A DNA stretch of 64,000 nt from JBLUOA01 sp048060095 (lineage in GTDB: Bacteria > Pseudomonadota > Alphaproteobacteria > Rhodobacterales > Rhodobacteraceae), in contig NZ_JBLUOA010000001.1 of the NCBI RefSeq assembly GCF_048060095.1, positions 124,001 through 188,000 of the forward strand, written 5' to 3'. The notes beneath the pieces were generated by a model. It was not told the origin of the DNA and ran no database searches. It was given only the letters and a program-made list of their open reading frames with translations. The translations under genes and the position numbers were made by a program. Shown piece by piece: positions 9,089 to 18,181 of this stretch. Within the stretch, counting starts at the first letter, position 1; each line of letters begins with the position of its first letter.

Positions 9089-10032
9089 TGGAGATTCTCG
9101 ACATCCTGCTTTCGGCAAGCTTTTGGGCCGCCGCCGTGCGCATCGCTTCCCCCCTCATCTTTGCCACGATGGGAGAGTTGATTTGCGAACGCGCCGGTGT
9201 GCTGAACCTTGGTATCGAAGGGATCATGGTGATGGGCGCCTTCGCAGGCTGGATGACGGTTTATTCCGGCGGCGGGCTGTGGATGGGTGTGACGGTTGCG
9301 CTGCTCGCCGGGATGGGGTTCGGGTTAATCCATTCGATCCTATCCGTGCCCTTCGGCCTGTCGCAGCATGTTGTCGGGCTGGGGATCACGCTGCTGGCCA
9401 CGTCCGTCACCTATTTCAGCTATCGACTGGCCTTGCCCGAAGTCACCTCTCCGCCCCGGATTGAGGCATTTCAGCCGTTTGAAATACCGTTCCTTAGCGA
9501 TATTCCGATCCTCGGCCCGGCATTGTTCGCACAGACGCCGATGACCTACCTCGCCTTTGCGGTGGCGGCGATTGTCGCCGTCGTCCTCTACCGCACACCG
9601 CTTGGCCTTGCCGTGCGGGCGGCGGGGGAAAACCCGGCCTCGGTCGCGGCGCAGGGGTTGTCGGTGACGGGCATTCGCATGGGCGCGGTGATGGTCGGCA
9701 GTGGTCTGATGGCCGTCGGCGGGGCATTCCTGACGATGTCGGCGTTCAATTCATTCTTCTTTGAGATGGTGAACGGTCGCGGCTGGATCTGCATTGCGCT
9801 GGTCGTCTTCGGGGCGTGGCGGCCGGGCAAGGCGTTGCTGGGTGCGCTTCTGTTCGCGGCCTTCGATGCGCTGCAAATCCGGCTGCAGCAGACACCGCTG
9901 GGTGCCAATGTGCCCTACCAGATTTTCCTGATCATGCCTTACCTTCTGTCGATCCTCGCGCTGATCTTCATGTCGCGCCGCGCCGAAGTTCCGGCCGCCC
10001 TGATGGTGCCGTTCAACAAAGGAGAACGCTGA
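9088..10032 (+). CDS. Nucleoside-type ABC transporter permease 2
   Basis: The 314-residue second channel subunit has many hydrophobic segments and the motif GELICERAGVLNLGIEGIM, a hallmark of the YufQ-like partner. ATG at 9088 overlaps the preceding TGA by one base, and the following deaminase starts 1 bp after its stop. The whole unit 5465-11314 is therefore one tightly coupled operon. Role: inner-membrane passage of the ligand bound by the BMP protein. Confidence 0.9.
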   Translation: MEILDILLSASFWAAAVRIASPLIFATMGELICERAGVLNLGIEGIMVMGAFAGWMTVYSGGGLWMGVTVALLAGMGFGLIHSILSVPFGLSQHVVGLGITLLATSVTYFSYRLALPEVTSPPRIEAFQPFEIPFLSDIPILGPALFAQTPMTYLAFAVAAIVAVVLYRTPLGLAVRAAGENPASVAAQGLSVTGIRMGAVMVGSGLMAVGGAFLTMSAFNSFFFEMVNGRGWICIALVVFGAWRPGKALLGALLFAAFDALQIRLQQTPLGANVPYQIFLIMPYLLSILALIFMSRRAEVPAALMVPFNKGER

Positions 10033-10033
10033 G

Positions 10034-11314
10034 ATGTTTGATATCGTCGTCAAGGGCGGCACGCTGCCCGAAGGCACCCGCGCCGATATCGGGATAGAGG
10101 GCGACCGGATCAAGGCGGTCGACGTGCTGCCCGATGATGTGGACGCCGGCGAGGTTATCGACGCGACCGGCGATCTGGTCAGCCCGCCCTTTGTTGACCC
10201 GCATTTCCACCTTGATGCGACGCTTAGCTACGGACTGCCTCGGATCAACGCCTCGGGCACGTTGCTTGAAGGAATCGCGCTGTGGGGCGAGTTGAAGCAG
10301 GTCACGAACGTTGAGGCGATCCGCGACCGCGCGCTCGATTACTGCGATTGGGCGGTCAGCATGGGGTTGCTGACGATCCGCAGCCATGTCGATACCTGTG
10401 ACGACACGCTAAAGGGCGTAGAGGCGCTGCTGGAGGTGCGGGAGGCCGTGAAAGGCTACCTCGACCTGCAACTGGTCGCCTTCCCGCAGGACGGGCTGTA
10501 TCGCGACCCGACGGCCTACGACAATACGATCCGCGCGCTCGACATGGGGGTCGATGTCGTGGGTGGCATCCCGCATTTCGAACGCACGATGGAGGATGGC
10601 GCGCGGTCGGTGCGCACCTTGTGCGAAATCGCGGCGGAGCGTGGCCTGATGGTCGATATGCATTGCGACGAAACCGATGACCCGCACTCGCGCCACATCG
10701 AAACGCTGGCGGCGGAGGCGCAGCGGCTTGGCCTTCAGGGGCGTGTTGCAGGCTCTCACCTGACGTCGATGCATTCGATGGACAACTACTATGTCTCGAA
10801 ACTTCTGCCGCTGATGGCTGAGGCGGGCGTTGCCGCGATTCCGAACCCTCTCATCAACATCATGTTGCAGGGGCGTCATGACACCTTTCCCAAACGCCGC
10901 GGCCTGACCCGCGTGAAAGAGATGCAGGCGCTGGGCATCACCGTTGGCTGGGGGCAGGATTGCGTGCGCGACCCGTGGTATTCGCTGGGAACGGCAGACA
11001 TGCTCGACGTGGCGTTCATGGGGCTGCACGTCGCGCAGATGAGCAGCCCGGAAGAGATGAAACGCTGTTTCGACATGGTGACGGAGGAGAATGCCCGTAT
11101 CCTCAACCTCGATGATTACGGGTTGCGGGTCGGTCAGCGTGCGTCGCTCGTCGTGCTTGACGCGGGTGATGCGATTGAAGCCGTGCGCCTACGCCCGGAT
11201 CGCCTGACGGTGATTTCAAACGGAAAGGTCGTGTCGCAGAAGGCACGGAACGATGCGAAGCTGCGCCTTAATGGCCGCCCAGAAAGTGTGCGTCGCAGGC
11301 ACAACGTCAACTGA
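10034..11314 (+). CDS. codA: Cytosine deaminase-like amidohydrolase
   Basis: The 426-residue metal-dependent hydrolase resembles E. coli CodA along its length. HFHLDAT (His57, His59) is the first metal site. HVDTCDDTL, LQLVAFPQDGL, VGGIPHFERTMEDG, the DMHCDETDD metal and catalytic segment, SHLTSMHSM, the NPLINIMLQGRHDTFPKRRG block and GWGQDCVRDPWYSLGTA follow in the CodA order. The likely reaction is hydrolytic deamination of cytosine to uracil, though related isoguanine or creatinine-type deaminases look similar. It is the last gene of the BMP-type transporter operon, starting one base after the second permease. That suggests an imported pyrimidine is deaminated on entry. Confidence 0.85.
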   Translation: MFDIVVKGGTLPEGTRADIGIEGDRIKAVDVLPDDVDAGEVIDATGDLVSPPFVDPHFHLDATLSYGLPRINASGTLLEGIALWGELKQVTNVEAIRDRALDYCDWAVSMGLLTIRSHVDTCDDTLKGVEALLEVREAVKGYLDLQLVAFPQDGLYRDPTAYDNTIRALDMGVDVVGGIPHFERTMEDGARSVRTLCEIAAERGLMVDMHCDETDDPHSRHIETLAAEAQRLGLQGRVAGSHLTSMHSMDNYYVSKLLPLMAEAGVAAIPNPLINIMLQGRHDTFPKRRGLTRVKEMQALGITVGWGQDCVRDPWYSLGTADMLDVAFMGLHVAQMSSPEEMKRCFDMVTEENARILNLDDYGLRVGQRASLVVLDAGDAIEAVRLRPDRLTVISNGKVVSQKARNDAKLRLNGRPESVRRRHNVN

Positions 11315-11330
11315 TGGATGAACGAAAAAG

Positions 11331-11352
11331 CGGCGGCCAGTGGCCACCGCCG
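11331..11352 (+). terminator. Possible terminator hairpin after the deaminase operon
   Basis: CGGCGG and CCGCCG pair around a ten-base loop 16 bp after the codA stop. No strong T-run follows on the plus strand, so it may be a processing or weak termination structure. Confidence 0.35.
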
Positions 11353-12189
11353 TGATCTTGGAATCAGTGATCAGGCGCTAGGCCCAAATCGGCAAAAGAA
11401 GTCAATAAAAAAAGGCAGCAAGCGGGGAGGGGTCACAGGTTGATGTTGTTGATGCTGCAAAATTGAAAGGTGATTAAACCACCAACCAGTCTTTGCAAGC
11501 CCTCCCCGTCGCTCTAAAAATAAACTTTGTTATGTTACTTTTTGTCTTGTGGACTGGGTGATTGAATAGGCAAGATTTAGCCTAAATGCCGTTTGTGGTC
11601 AATAAACACCCACCTGTCTTTTTAGACATGTCCCCAATACAATCAACGCCCAAAACACACTTAACATATTGATATAAAACAATTTCATGTTTTGAGGCAA
11701 ATACACTTTCGTTCCCCGAAACCAGTGCGGGTTCCCGCCGATAGTGAAACAACCCATACGGGAGACTGGTGGGCAATAATGCGACAATTGGGTCGTTTGT
11801 GTGCATATGACCGGCCAAAGTTGAACAAATCGAACCAATCAGGTGGCGATTTCGCATGGCGAAAAATTTTTCGAAATTAACCAGCAATTTCTCGCCGTAG
11901 CGGCGATTTGGGGCGCATTCACACGCAGAATTACCGCCGGAATCAGGGGGGATTCGCGGGTTATTTTGGCCTCGTCACCGACCCCGGCGCCGTTTTTCCG
12001 CCAAGCCCCAAATAAATCCGCGCGCCCGGCCGCAAAACCCGTGGGTCTGTCCGAAGAAGTCGGATAAGACATGAACGTTGATAAAGTTCTCAGGGGCCTG
12101 AGCAAGAATATGTGCAGACGATTGATGTGGGTAACGCGATGCATTAGCGCTTTGGCAGGTGGTCATCGAGTGCGGGGAGCGCATCGCAC
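11353..12189. other. Intergenic region, AT-rich, no gene recognised
   Basis: The stretch is visibly richer in A and T than its neighbours, especially 11509-11880. Frames such as 11843-12067 plus and 11582-11887 minus look random and lack ribosome-binding sites. A long-range inverted repeat, CGGGGAGGG (11423-11431) with CCCTCCCCG (11500-11508), encloses smaller complementary pieces (GGTTG / CAACC) and could be a structured transcript. Upstream signals for the GT2 gene at 12190 should also lie here, but none is clear. Confidence 0.4.
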
Positions 12190-13026
12190 ATGATAAGCGT
12201 CATCATCCCCGCGAATAATGAGGCTGATCTGATCGGCACCTGCCTTCGTTCAATCCTCGCATCAGAGATGGTGGCAGGCGGCCCGCAGCCCGAGATTCTC
12301 GTGATTGCGAACGGGTGCACCGACAATACCGCAGAGGTGGCCGAAAGCTTCGCGGATCAAGCGGCAGCGGCCGGCTGGGTGCTGAAGGTGCGTGACATCA
12401 AGCAAGGCAGCAAGCTGAACGCGCTGAATGTCGGAGACGGCACGGCCTCTTGCGATATTCGTGCCTATGTCGACGCGGATGTCGTTGTCGGGCCGAAGCT
12501 GATGCAGGGGCTGGTCGATGTCCTGTCGCGCCCTGATGCCGCCTATGCCAGCGGCAAGGTCAACATCACTGCGACGAATAGCTGGGCCAGCCGCGCCTAT
12601 CGACGCATCTATGCCCAGGTACCGTTCATGACCGATGGTGTGCCGGGCTGCGGGGTGTTCGCCGTCAACGCAGCCGGACGGGCGCGGTGGGGGGTGTTCC
12701 CCGATATTATCTCTGACGATACCTACGTCCGGCTCCAGTTCACGCCGGAGGAACGGCACACGGCCCCCGCGATCTATGACTGGCCGATCGTCGAAGGGTT
12801 CAGCAATCTGGTGCGCGTCCGGCGACGTCAGGATATTGGTGTGGCCGAGGTGGCGGAGAAATATCCAGAGCTGCTTAGGAACGACGACAAGCCGCGGTTC
12901 GGCTTGAAACGTGCGCTGGGCCTCGCGCTGCGCGATCCGGTTGGGTTCGGCGTCTACACGGCGGTCGCGCTGGCCGTTCGGCTGAAACGCCCGACATCAT
13001 CGGAAGGGTGGAGCAGGGGGCGCTAA
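12190..13026 (+). CDS. Glycosyltransferase family 2
   Basis: The 278-residue enzyme opens directly with the GT-A fold strand MISVIIPANNEADLIG. It has the nucleotide-sugar/metal motif YVDADVVV (Asp95, Asp97), the acceptor-side segment GVPGCGVFAVN and an ISDDTYVR catalytic acidic patch. There is no membrane segment, so it should act on the cytoplasmic face. It converges with a lipid-carrier sugar transferase (13144-13851), and both fit exopolysaccharide or O-antigen repeat-unit assembly. Donor and acceptor cannot be predicted. It is flanked upstream by an AT-rich gap. Confidence 0.85.
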   Translation: MISVIIPANNEADLIGTCLRSILASEMVAGGPQPEILVIANGCTDNTAEVAESFADQAAAAGWVLKVRDIKQGSKLNALNVGDGTASCDIRAYVDADVVVGPKLMQGLVDVLSRPDAAYASGKVNITATNSWASRAYRRIYAQVPFMTDGVPGCGVFAVNAAGRARWGVFPDIISDDTYVRLQFTPEERHTAPAIYDWPIVEGFSNLVRVRRRQDIGVAEVAEKYPELLRNDDKPRFGLKRALGLALRDPVGFGVYTAVALAVRLKRPTSSEGWSRGR

Positions 13027-13031
13027 CGAAA

Positions 13032-13058
13032 AAAGCAGACCCGTGCGGGGTCCGCTTT
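13032..13058. terminator. Bidirectional terminator between convergent EPS genes
   Basis: An 11-bp stem with one mismatch (AAAGCAGACCC against GGGTCCGCTTT) closes on a five-base loop, with A-rich bases before and T-rich bases after, so it can terminate both strands. A second perfect hairpin, ACGCCGG with CCGGCGT (13093-13112), lies closer to the sugar transferase stop. Confidence 0.7.
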
Positions 13059-13143
13059 CTATTCGTGACGCTCGTCTGTCAGCGCTGCCGGTACGCCGGA
13101 GACTGCCGGCGTGGACTACCTCAGGGCAGATAGACGAGCGACC

Positions 13144-13851
13144 TCAGTGACCCGTTGCTTTCACGACCACACCAACGGTGCGGCAGAGAATGCGCAGATC
13201 GGTCGTCAGCGACAGTTCCCGCAGGTAGCGGCTGTCGATCGGCGCGCGATCCGCAAACGAGCTTTCATTCCGTTCCGAAACCTGCCACGGGCCAGTAATG
13301 CCGGGGCGCATTTCAAAATAGGCTTTGCCAGGATAAAGCGGCTTTTGTTCGCACATCATCGGGCGCGGCCCGACAAGGGACATATCCCCAAGCAGCACGT
13401 TCAGAAGCTGCGGAAGCTCATCAAGCGAGGTTTTCCGAATGATACGGCCAACACGGGTGATGCGCGGGTCGTCTTTCAGCTTTTGCGTTTCATCCCATTC
13501 GCGGCGCGCTGCCGGGTTCGATGCGAGGTAGCTTTCCAGCATCTCATCCGCATTCGCCTTCATGCTACGCAGCTTCCACATTTTGAAGTTGCGGCCATGG
13601 CGGCCCACACGCATCTGCGTGTAGAACGGCGATTTGCCGTCGGTTGCAACCAACGCGGCAAGGATGCCAACAACGATGATGGTCGGGAGCGCAAAGATCG
13701 AAACGATCGCGACGTCCAACATCCGCTTGTAGCGCGCACGGTAAAACCCAGTCCGGCGACGCGTTCTGAATGCAAAATCTTGAGCAGAGCTAGCCTCGGC
13801 AACCGCTGCCGAGCCGTAATTCTTTTTGGTCAAACTCAGGTCGTAAGCCAT
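13144..13851 (-). CDS. Undecaprenyl-phosphate sugar phosphotransferase, ExoY-like
   Basis: The 235-residue protein is a short polyprenyl-phosphate sugar-1-phosphate transferase (Bac_transf family) that starts repeat-unit synthesis for exopolysaccharide. One membrane segment (about residues 46-69) begins with KRMLDVAIVS, as in ExoY/WbaP. The catalytic part has FYTQMRVGRHGRNFKMWKLR, then DDPRITRVGRIIRKTSLDEL, and ends with the conserved DMSLVGPRP. The N-terminal sensory domain of full-length WcaJ/WbaP is absent, as in ExoY. It is a single gene converging with the GT2. Confidence 0.92.
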   Translation of the reverse strand: MAYDLSLTKKNYGSAAVAEASSAQDFAFRTRRRTGFYRARYKRMLDVAIVSIFALPTIIVVGILAALVATDGKSPFYTQMRVGRHGRNFKMWKLRSMKANADEMLESYLASNPAARREWDETQKLKDDPRITRVGRIIRKTSLDELPQLLNVLLGDMSLVGPRPMMCEQKPLYPGKAYFEMRPGITGPWQVSERNESSFADRAPIDSRYLRELSLTTDLRILCRTVGVVVKATGH

Positions 13852-13863
13852 GTAACGACGGAC

Positions 13864-13885
13864 CTTCCTAAAATAATTTTGGAAG
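13864..13885. promoter_or_regulatory. Palindrome upstream of the sugar transferase
   Basis: CTTCC-TAAAATAATTTT-GGAAG is a 22-bp palindrome with two mismatched positions, 13 bp before the sugar transferase start. It is either an operator or a hairpin in the leader of the mRNA. No regulator can be named. Confidence 0.3.
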
Positions 13886-14614
13886 ACCGAAGAACGGCGT
13901 ATGTACGGGCACCCCGCAAAAAAATAGCGGGCGAATTTTGGCAGCAGGTCCAGCGCAACACTGGGGAAAATTAAGCTACGTTATGATCCGGTGAAGTCTC
14001 AGAAAAAAGAGAGACTAGACATCATGCAAATTACTACACCAACAAAAATGTTTCTTCGGCAACCACTTCTTCTAAACAATCCCCGGTTCAAAATACGGGG
14101 GAGGACACTATGATTATTATTAACACACTTTAATGCTCGACGGCTGGAATTATGCTTTCGTTAACTATTTAGTCAAGCGCGCATCGCCCTCGAAACATTA
14201 TTTGATGGGGTGAAGTAGGGAATACCCGACTAATTGTGGCATTGTCGGGGCTTGCGAAACAATCGCCTGCCCGAAGACGCGGCGATTGGTTAACAATGTT
14301 ACAGTCGCCGTGAACGGATTTGCGGTCAGCAGGCCGTCGGCCTTGCAAAGATTCGATCTCGAACTGGCCAATGCTTCACGCCGACCCCCGACAAAACCCA
14401 CCGCTTTGCCAAGAGGGTAGACAGACGCCACTCAGTGTGAAGAATACGACCAACAACATGAATGGTTCGCGACGTCCCAGATAAGCCAAGGAACAGGCAA
14501 CGGATGTCGGACGGGGGGAAAGCCAGCTTGGGCGAACAGAACAGCGGCGGGACAGCCGCGTGGTTCAAGCATCAGTCCCGCAGTCAGCAGAGCCAATAAC
14601 GGGAGGGGGCGAAC
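13886..14614. other. Intergenic region, no gene recognised
   Basis: About 730 bp of partly AT-rich sequence lies between the sugar transferase and the peptide transporter. Minus-strand frames at 14198-14431 and 14326-14568 show no family features. This is the place where a substrate-binding protein for the following transporter would be expected, and none is present. It presumably holds the two divergent promoters. Confidence 0.4.
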
Positions 14615-15595
14615 GTGCATCCGGTTCTAAGGACCATCTTGCAGCGACTGGGTTTAGGTCTTCTGACGCTGTTCTTCGTTTCCGTCATCATCTTCATTTC
14701 GATTGAATTCCTGCCGGGCGACTTTACCGAAGCCGTGCTTGGCCAGGCGGCGACCGAGGAAACCGTCGCCGCATTCCGAAAGGAACTCGGCCTCGATCAA
14801 CCGGCGATCCTGCGCTACTTCGACTGGATCGCGGCGGCGTTGCAGGGTGATCTGGGAACGTCGTTCTCAGGCCGTGCGGCGTCGGGCGTTGACCGGTCGC
14901 GCGAGGTTGTTGACCTGATCGGTCCGCGCCTGATGAACACCTTGTTCCTTGCCGGGATGGCGGCGCTGATCTCTGTCCCGCTGGCGCTGTTCCTTGGTGT
15001 TACTGCTGCGCTTTACCGGAATTCGATCTACGACCGGATCGTGAACGCGTCGACCCTCACGACGATTTCGTTCCCGGAATTCTTCATCGCCTACATCCTG
15101 ATCCTCTGCCTTGGGACATTGATGCCGATCTTTCCGTCGCTCGCCAATGTCGGCCCAGAGACTGAGTTTTGGGACCGCGTCTATAAATGTGCTTTGCCCG
15201 CGTTGACCCTGACGCTGGTGATCGTCGCGCATATGATGCGGATGACCCGCGCCGCGATCATCAACCTGCTTGCCAGCCCCTATATCGAGATGGCGCAGCT
15301 TAAGGGGATTTCCCGCGGCAAGGTGATCGTGAAACACGCGCTGCCGAACGCCTGGGCGCCCATTGCGACGGTCATTGCCTTTAACCTTGCCTACCTCGTC
15401 GTCGGGGTTGTCGTGGTTGAGGTTGTCTTCGTCTATCCCGGTGTCGGACAGCTGATGGTCGATGCCGTGACCACCCGCGATATCCCGGTCGTTCAGGCCT
15501 GCGCACTGATCTTCGCTGCGACCTACATCCTTCTTAATCTGATTGCCGACATCATCGGCATCGTCACCAACCCGAGGCTTTTGCACCCAAGATGA
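14615..15595 (+). CDS. Peptide-type ABC transporter permease (DppB/OppB type)
   Basis: The start is a GTG at 14615 with a very strong GGGAGGGGG site upstream. The 326-residue protein has an N-terminal membrane segment, a periplasmic stretch with RKELGLDQPAILRYFDW, and five more segments. It ends with the family pattern VVVVEVVFVYPGVGQLM and DIPVVQACALIFA. It is the first channel subunit of a dipeptide/oligopeptide/nickel-class importer. It overlaps the next gene by four bases (ATGA). No binding protein gene precedes it. Confidence 0.92.
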   Translation: MHPVLRTILQRLGLGLLTLFFVSVIIFISIEFLPGDFTEAVLGQAATEETVAAFRKELGLDQPAILRYFDWIAAALQGDLGTSFSGRAASGVDRSREVVDLIGPRLMNTLFLAGMAALISVPLALFLGVTAALYRNSIYDRIVNASTLTTISFPEFFIAYILILCLGTLMPIFPSLANVGPETEFWDRVYKCALPALTLTLVIVAHMMRMTRAAIINLLASPYIEMAQLKGISRGKVIVKHALPNAWAPIATVIAFNLAYLVVGVVVVEVVFVYPGVGQLMVDAVTTRDIPVVQACALIFAATYILLNLIADIIGIVTNPRLLHPR

Positions 15596-16518
15596 GCACG
15601 CCGGAACCCGAACAGGACTACTCCGCCGCCGCCGAGGTGGCCCTTGTCAAAAAGCGTCGCGGCTTTGGCGAACGCATGTGGCTCGACCTGCGCAAGGCGC
15701 CGTGGTCGGCGTGGTTCGGAATCATCGTGCTTTGCATCTACGTCTTCGTCGCAGTCTTCGCGCCGTTTCTGGCGCCCTATGGCGAGGCGCAGGTGTTTTC
15801 TACGCCATTCGCGCCGTGGGGTGAGGAACACCGGTTCGGCACCGACCAAATTGGCCGCGATATCTTTACACGCCTGATCTATGGCGCGCGAAACACCATC
15901 GGGATCGCGTTTGCGACCACGCTGCTGTCGTTCTTTATTGGCGGCGGCTTGGGCCTTGTCGCCGCGATCAGCCGGGGGTGGGTCGATCAACTGCTCAGCC
16001 GGTTTGTCGACGTGTTGATGGCGATTCCGGCGCTGATCTTTGCGCTGATGCTGCTGTCTATCTTTGGGTCGACCATCCTTAGCCTCATCATCATCATTGC
16101 TGTCCTCGACAGCACGCGGGTATTCCGCCTGACGCGATCCGTCGCGGTTAACGTCGTCGTCATGGACTACGTCGAAGCCGCGCGTTTGCGGGGCGAGGGG
16201 CTGCGCTGGGTCATGCGGCGGGAAATCCTGCCGAATATCATGCCACCGCTGGTGGCTGAATTCGGTCTACGGTTCTGCTTTGTGTTCCTGACAATCGCGG
16301 CGTTGTCCTTCCTTGGCCTTGGTATCCAACCGCCGACCGCCGACTGGGGGACGATGGTGCGTGAGAATGCGAACCTCATTCAGTTTGCGCAGTATGACCT
16401 GAAGACCGCGCTGACGCCGTTCCTTCCGGCAGGTGCGATTGCGCTGCTGACGGTGGCGGTGAACTTTATCGTCGATTGGTTCCTCTACAAAACAAGTGGG
16501 TTGCGTGATGAGCACTGA
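15592..16518 (+). CDS. Peptide-type ABC transporter permease (DppC/OppC type)
   Basis: The 308-residue partner has a cytoplasmic N-terminus, one membrane segment, then the DppC hallmark HRFGTDQIGRDIFTRLIYGA and further segments. It closes with FLGLGIQPPTADWGTMV. Its EAA loop reads EAARLRGEGLRWVM. Translational coupling on both sides (ATGA upstream, 11-bp overlap with the ATPase) shows it is made together with its partners. Confidence 0.93.
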   Translation: MSTPEPEQDYSAAAEVALVKKRRGFGERMWLDLRKAPWSAWFGIIVLCIYVFVAVFAPFLAPYGEAQVFSTPFAPWGEEHRFGTDQIGRDIFTRLIYGARNTIGIAFATTLLSFFIGGGLGLVAAISRGWVDQLLSRFVDVLMAIPALIFALMLLSIFGSTILSLIIIIAVLDSTRVFRLTRSVAVNVVVMDYVEAARLRGEGLRWVMRREILPNIMPPLVAEFGLRFCFVFLTIAALSFLGLGIQPPTADWGTMVRENANLIQFAQYDLKTALTPFLPAGAIALLTVAVNFIVDWFLYKTSGLRDEH

Positions 16519-18139
16519 TAACAGCGGCAAAGGCAGCATCCTTCTTGAGATGAAGGATGTCCGCATCGACGGCTATAGCGACGAACGCTGGCATGACATT
16601 GTGAAAGGCGTCGACCTGACCCTGCGCCGGGGCGAGGTCATGGGCCTGATTGGGGAATCGGGCGCCGGGAAATCCACGCTTGGCCTTGCCGCGATGGGAT
16701 TCGCGCGGCCGGGGTGCCGGATTTCCGGCGGTACGATCACCTTTGACGGCATGGACCTGCTGGCGATGTCACAGACCGAACGCCAAAAGCTATGGGGCAC
16801 CCGGATCGCCTATGTCGCACAATCCGCGGCGGCGGCGTTCAACCCCGCGCACCGCTTGATCGACCAGACCGTTGAGGCCGCCGTTGATCGCGGCGTTCAG
16901 GGTGACTCCGCCGCAAAGGACGATGCGCGTGTTCTCTACGGATCGCTCCAACTGCCGATGCCAGAGACGATTGGCGACCGCTATCCGCATCAGGTGTCGG
17001 GTGGGCAGCTTCAGCGGGTCATGACGGCAATGGCGATGTCGCCGCGCCCCGATCTGATTATTTTCGATGAACCGACCACCGCGCTTGATGTAACGACGCA
17101 AGTCGAAGTTTTGCGGTCGATGAAGGACATCGTTGAAAAGTTCGACACGGCCGCCATCTATATCACCCATGATCTCGCGGTCGTGGCGCAGATGGCGGAT
17201 TTCATCAAGGTTCTGCGTTTTGGCGAACAGGTCGAAGAGGCTGAAACCCGCAAGATGCTGGAACATCCTGAGGAGGATTATACGAAATCCCTTTGGGCTG
17301 TCCGATCCTTGGAAAAGCCCGAATCCATCAGCGACGACATCGCGCTTGAGGTGCGAAATGTCGATGCGGCCTACGGTAAGGGGCTAAAGGTTCTTCACGA
17401 CGTGTCGATCCGCGTTCCGCGCGGCAGCACCGTGTCTGTCGTGGGTGAATCCGGGTCCGGCAAATCCACCACGGCCCGCGTCATCACCGGCCTTCTGCCG
17501 CCATCGCAGGGCGAGGTTCTGTTCAACGGCGAACCGCTCCCGGCGGAGTTGGGCAAACGGTCGAAGGATCAACTTCGGCGCATTCAGATGATCTATCAGA
17601 TGGCCGACACCGCGATGAACCCGAAGCAAACCGTGGGGGAAATAATCGGGCGGCCGCTATCATTCTATCACGGCCTGCGCGGTCGCAAGCGCGACGCTCG
17701 TGTGATCGACTTGCTTGAGATGATCGAGCTTGATGAAGGCTTCATCGACCGTCTGCCGGGGGAGCTTTCGGGCGGTCAAAAGCAGCGCGTCTGCATCGCC
17801 CGCGCCCTCGCCGCCGAACCCGAAGTAATTATCTGTGATGAGGTGACATCCGCCCTCGACCAGATCGTGCAGGAGGGTATCCTGAAACTCTTGCTGCGAT
17901 TGCAGGAGAAGTTCAACATCACCTACTTGTTCATCACCCACGACATCGCCACGGTTCAGGCAATCTCGGACGAGATTGTGGTGATGTATCAGGGCGAAGT
18001 GGTTGAACAGGGCTTGAAAAGCAAGATCCTCAACCCGCCTTACCCGGACTATACCAAGCTGCTGCTGTCTTCTGTGCCGCAGATGGACCCGGATTGGTTG
18101 GAGAATCTTCCGCCGCAAACGATGGGCGGCGAAGGGTAA
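16508..18139 (+). CDS. Peptide-type ABC transporter, fused double ATP-binding protein (DppD-DppF)
   Basis: The 543-residue protein joins two complete ATPase domains that are separate DppD and DppF proteins in E. coli. Domain 1 has GESGAGKST, VSGGQLQRVMTAMAM and IIFDEPTTALD. Domain 2 has GESGSGKST, LSGGQKQRVCIARAL and IICDEVTSALD. Both look catalytically competent. Each ends with the oligopeptide-family tail (PYPDYTKLLLSSVPQ in the second). I use the ATG at 16508; a GTG at 16496 is possible. Fused forms are known in this family (YejF, DdpDF-like). The operon ends here at a hairpin. Confidence 0.92.
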   Translation: MSTDNSGKGSILLEMKDVRIDGYSDERWHDIVKGVDLTLRRGEVMGLIGESGAGKSTLGLAAMGFARPGCRISGGTITFDGMDLLAMSQTERQKLWGTRIAYVAQSAAAAFNPAHRLIDQTVEAAVDRGVQGDSAAKDDARVLYGSLQLPMPETIGDRYPHQVSGGQLQRVMTAMAMSPRPDLIIFDEPTTALDVTTQVEVLRSMKDIVEKFDTAAIYITHDLAVVAQMADFIKVLRFGEQVEEAETRKMLEHPEEDYTKSLWAVRSLEKPESISDDIALEVRNVDAAYGKGLKVLHDVSIRVPRGSTVSVVGESGSGKSTTARVITGLLPPSQGEVLFNGEPLPAELGKRSKDQLRRIQMIYQMADTAMNPKQTVGEIIGRPLSFYHGLRGRKRDARVIDLLEMIELDEGFIDRLPGELSGGQKQRVCIARALAAEPEVIICDEVTSALDQIVQEGILKLLLRLQEKFNITYLFITHDIATVQAISDEIVVMYQGEVVEQGLKSKILNPPYPDYTKLLLSSVPQMDPDWLENLPPQTMGGEG

Positions 18140-18140
18140 A

Positions 18141-18172
18141 CGGTCAGGCAGCGTATGTGCACCGCCTGACCG
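18141..18172. terminator. Bidirectional terminator
   Basis: CGGTCAGGC and GCCTGACCG form a perfect 9-bp stem with a 14-base loop in the 42-bp space between two convergent genes, flanked by AAA and AATTT. Confidence 0.7.
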
Positions 18173-18181
18173 AATTTCGTA

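Noticed and set aside
11843..12067. 74-codon plus-strand frame before the GT2 gene
   Set aside because: Composition is random, there is no ribosome-binding site, and it lies in an AT-rich spacer.
14024..14113. 29-codon frame starting MQITTPTKMF in the gap before the peptide transporter
   Set aside because: No convincing ribosome-binding site, no similarity and very short.
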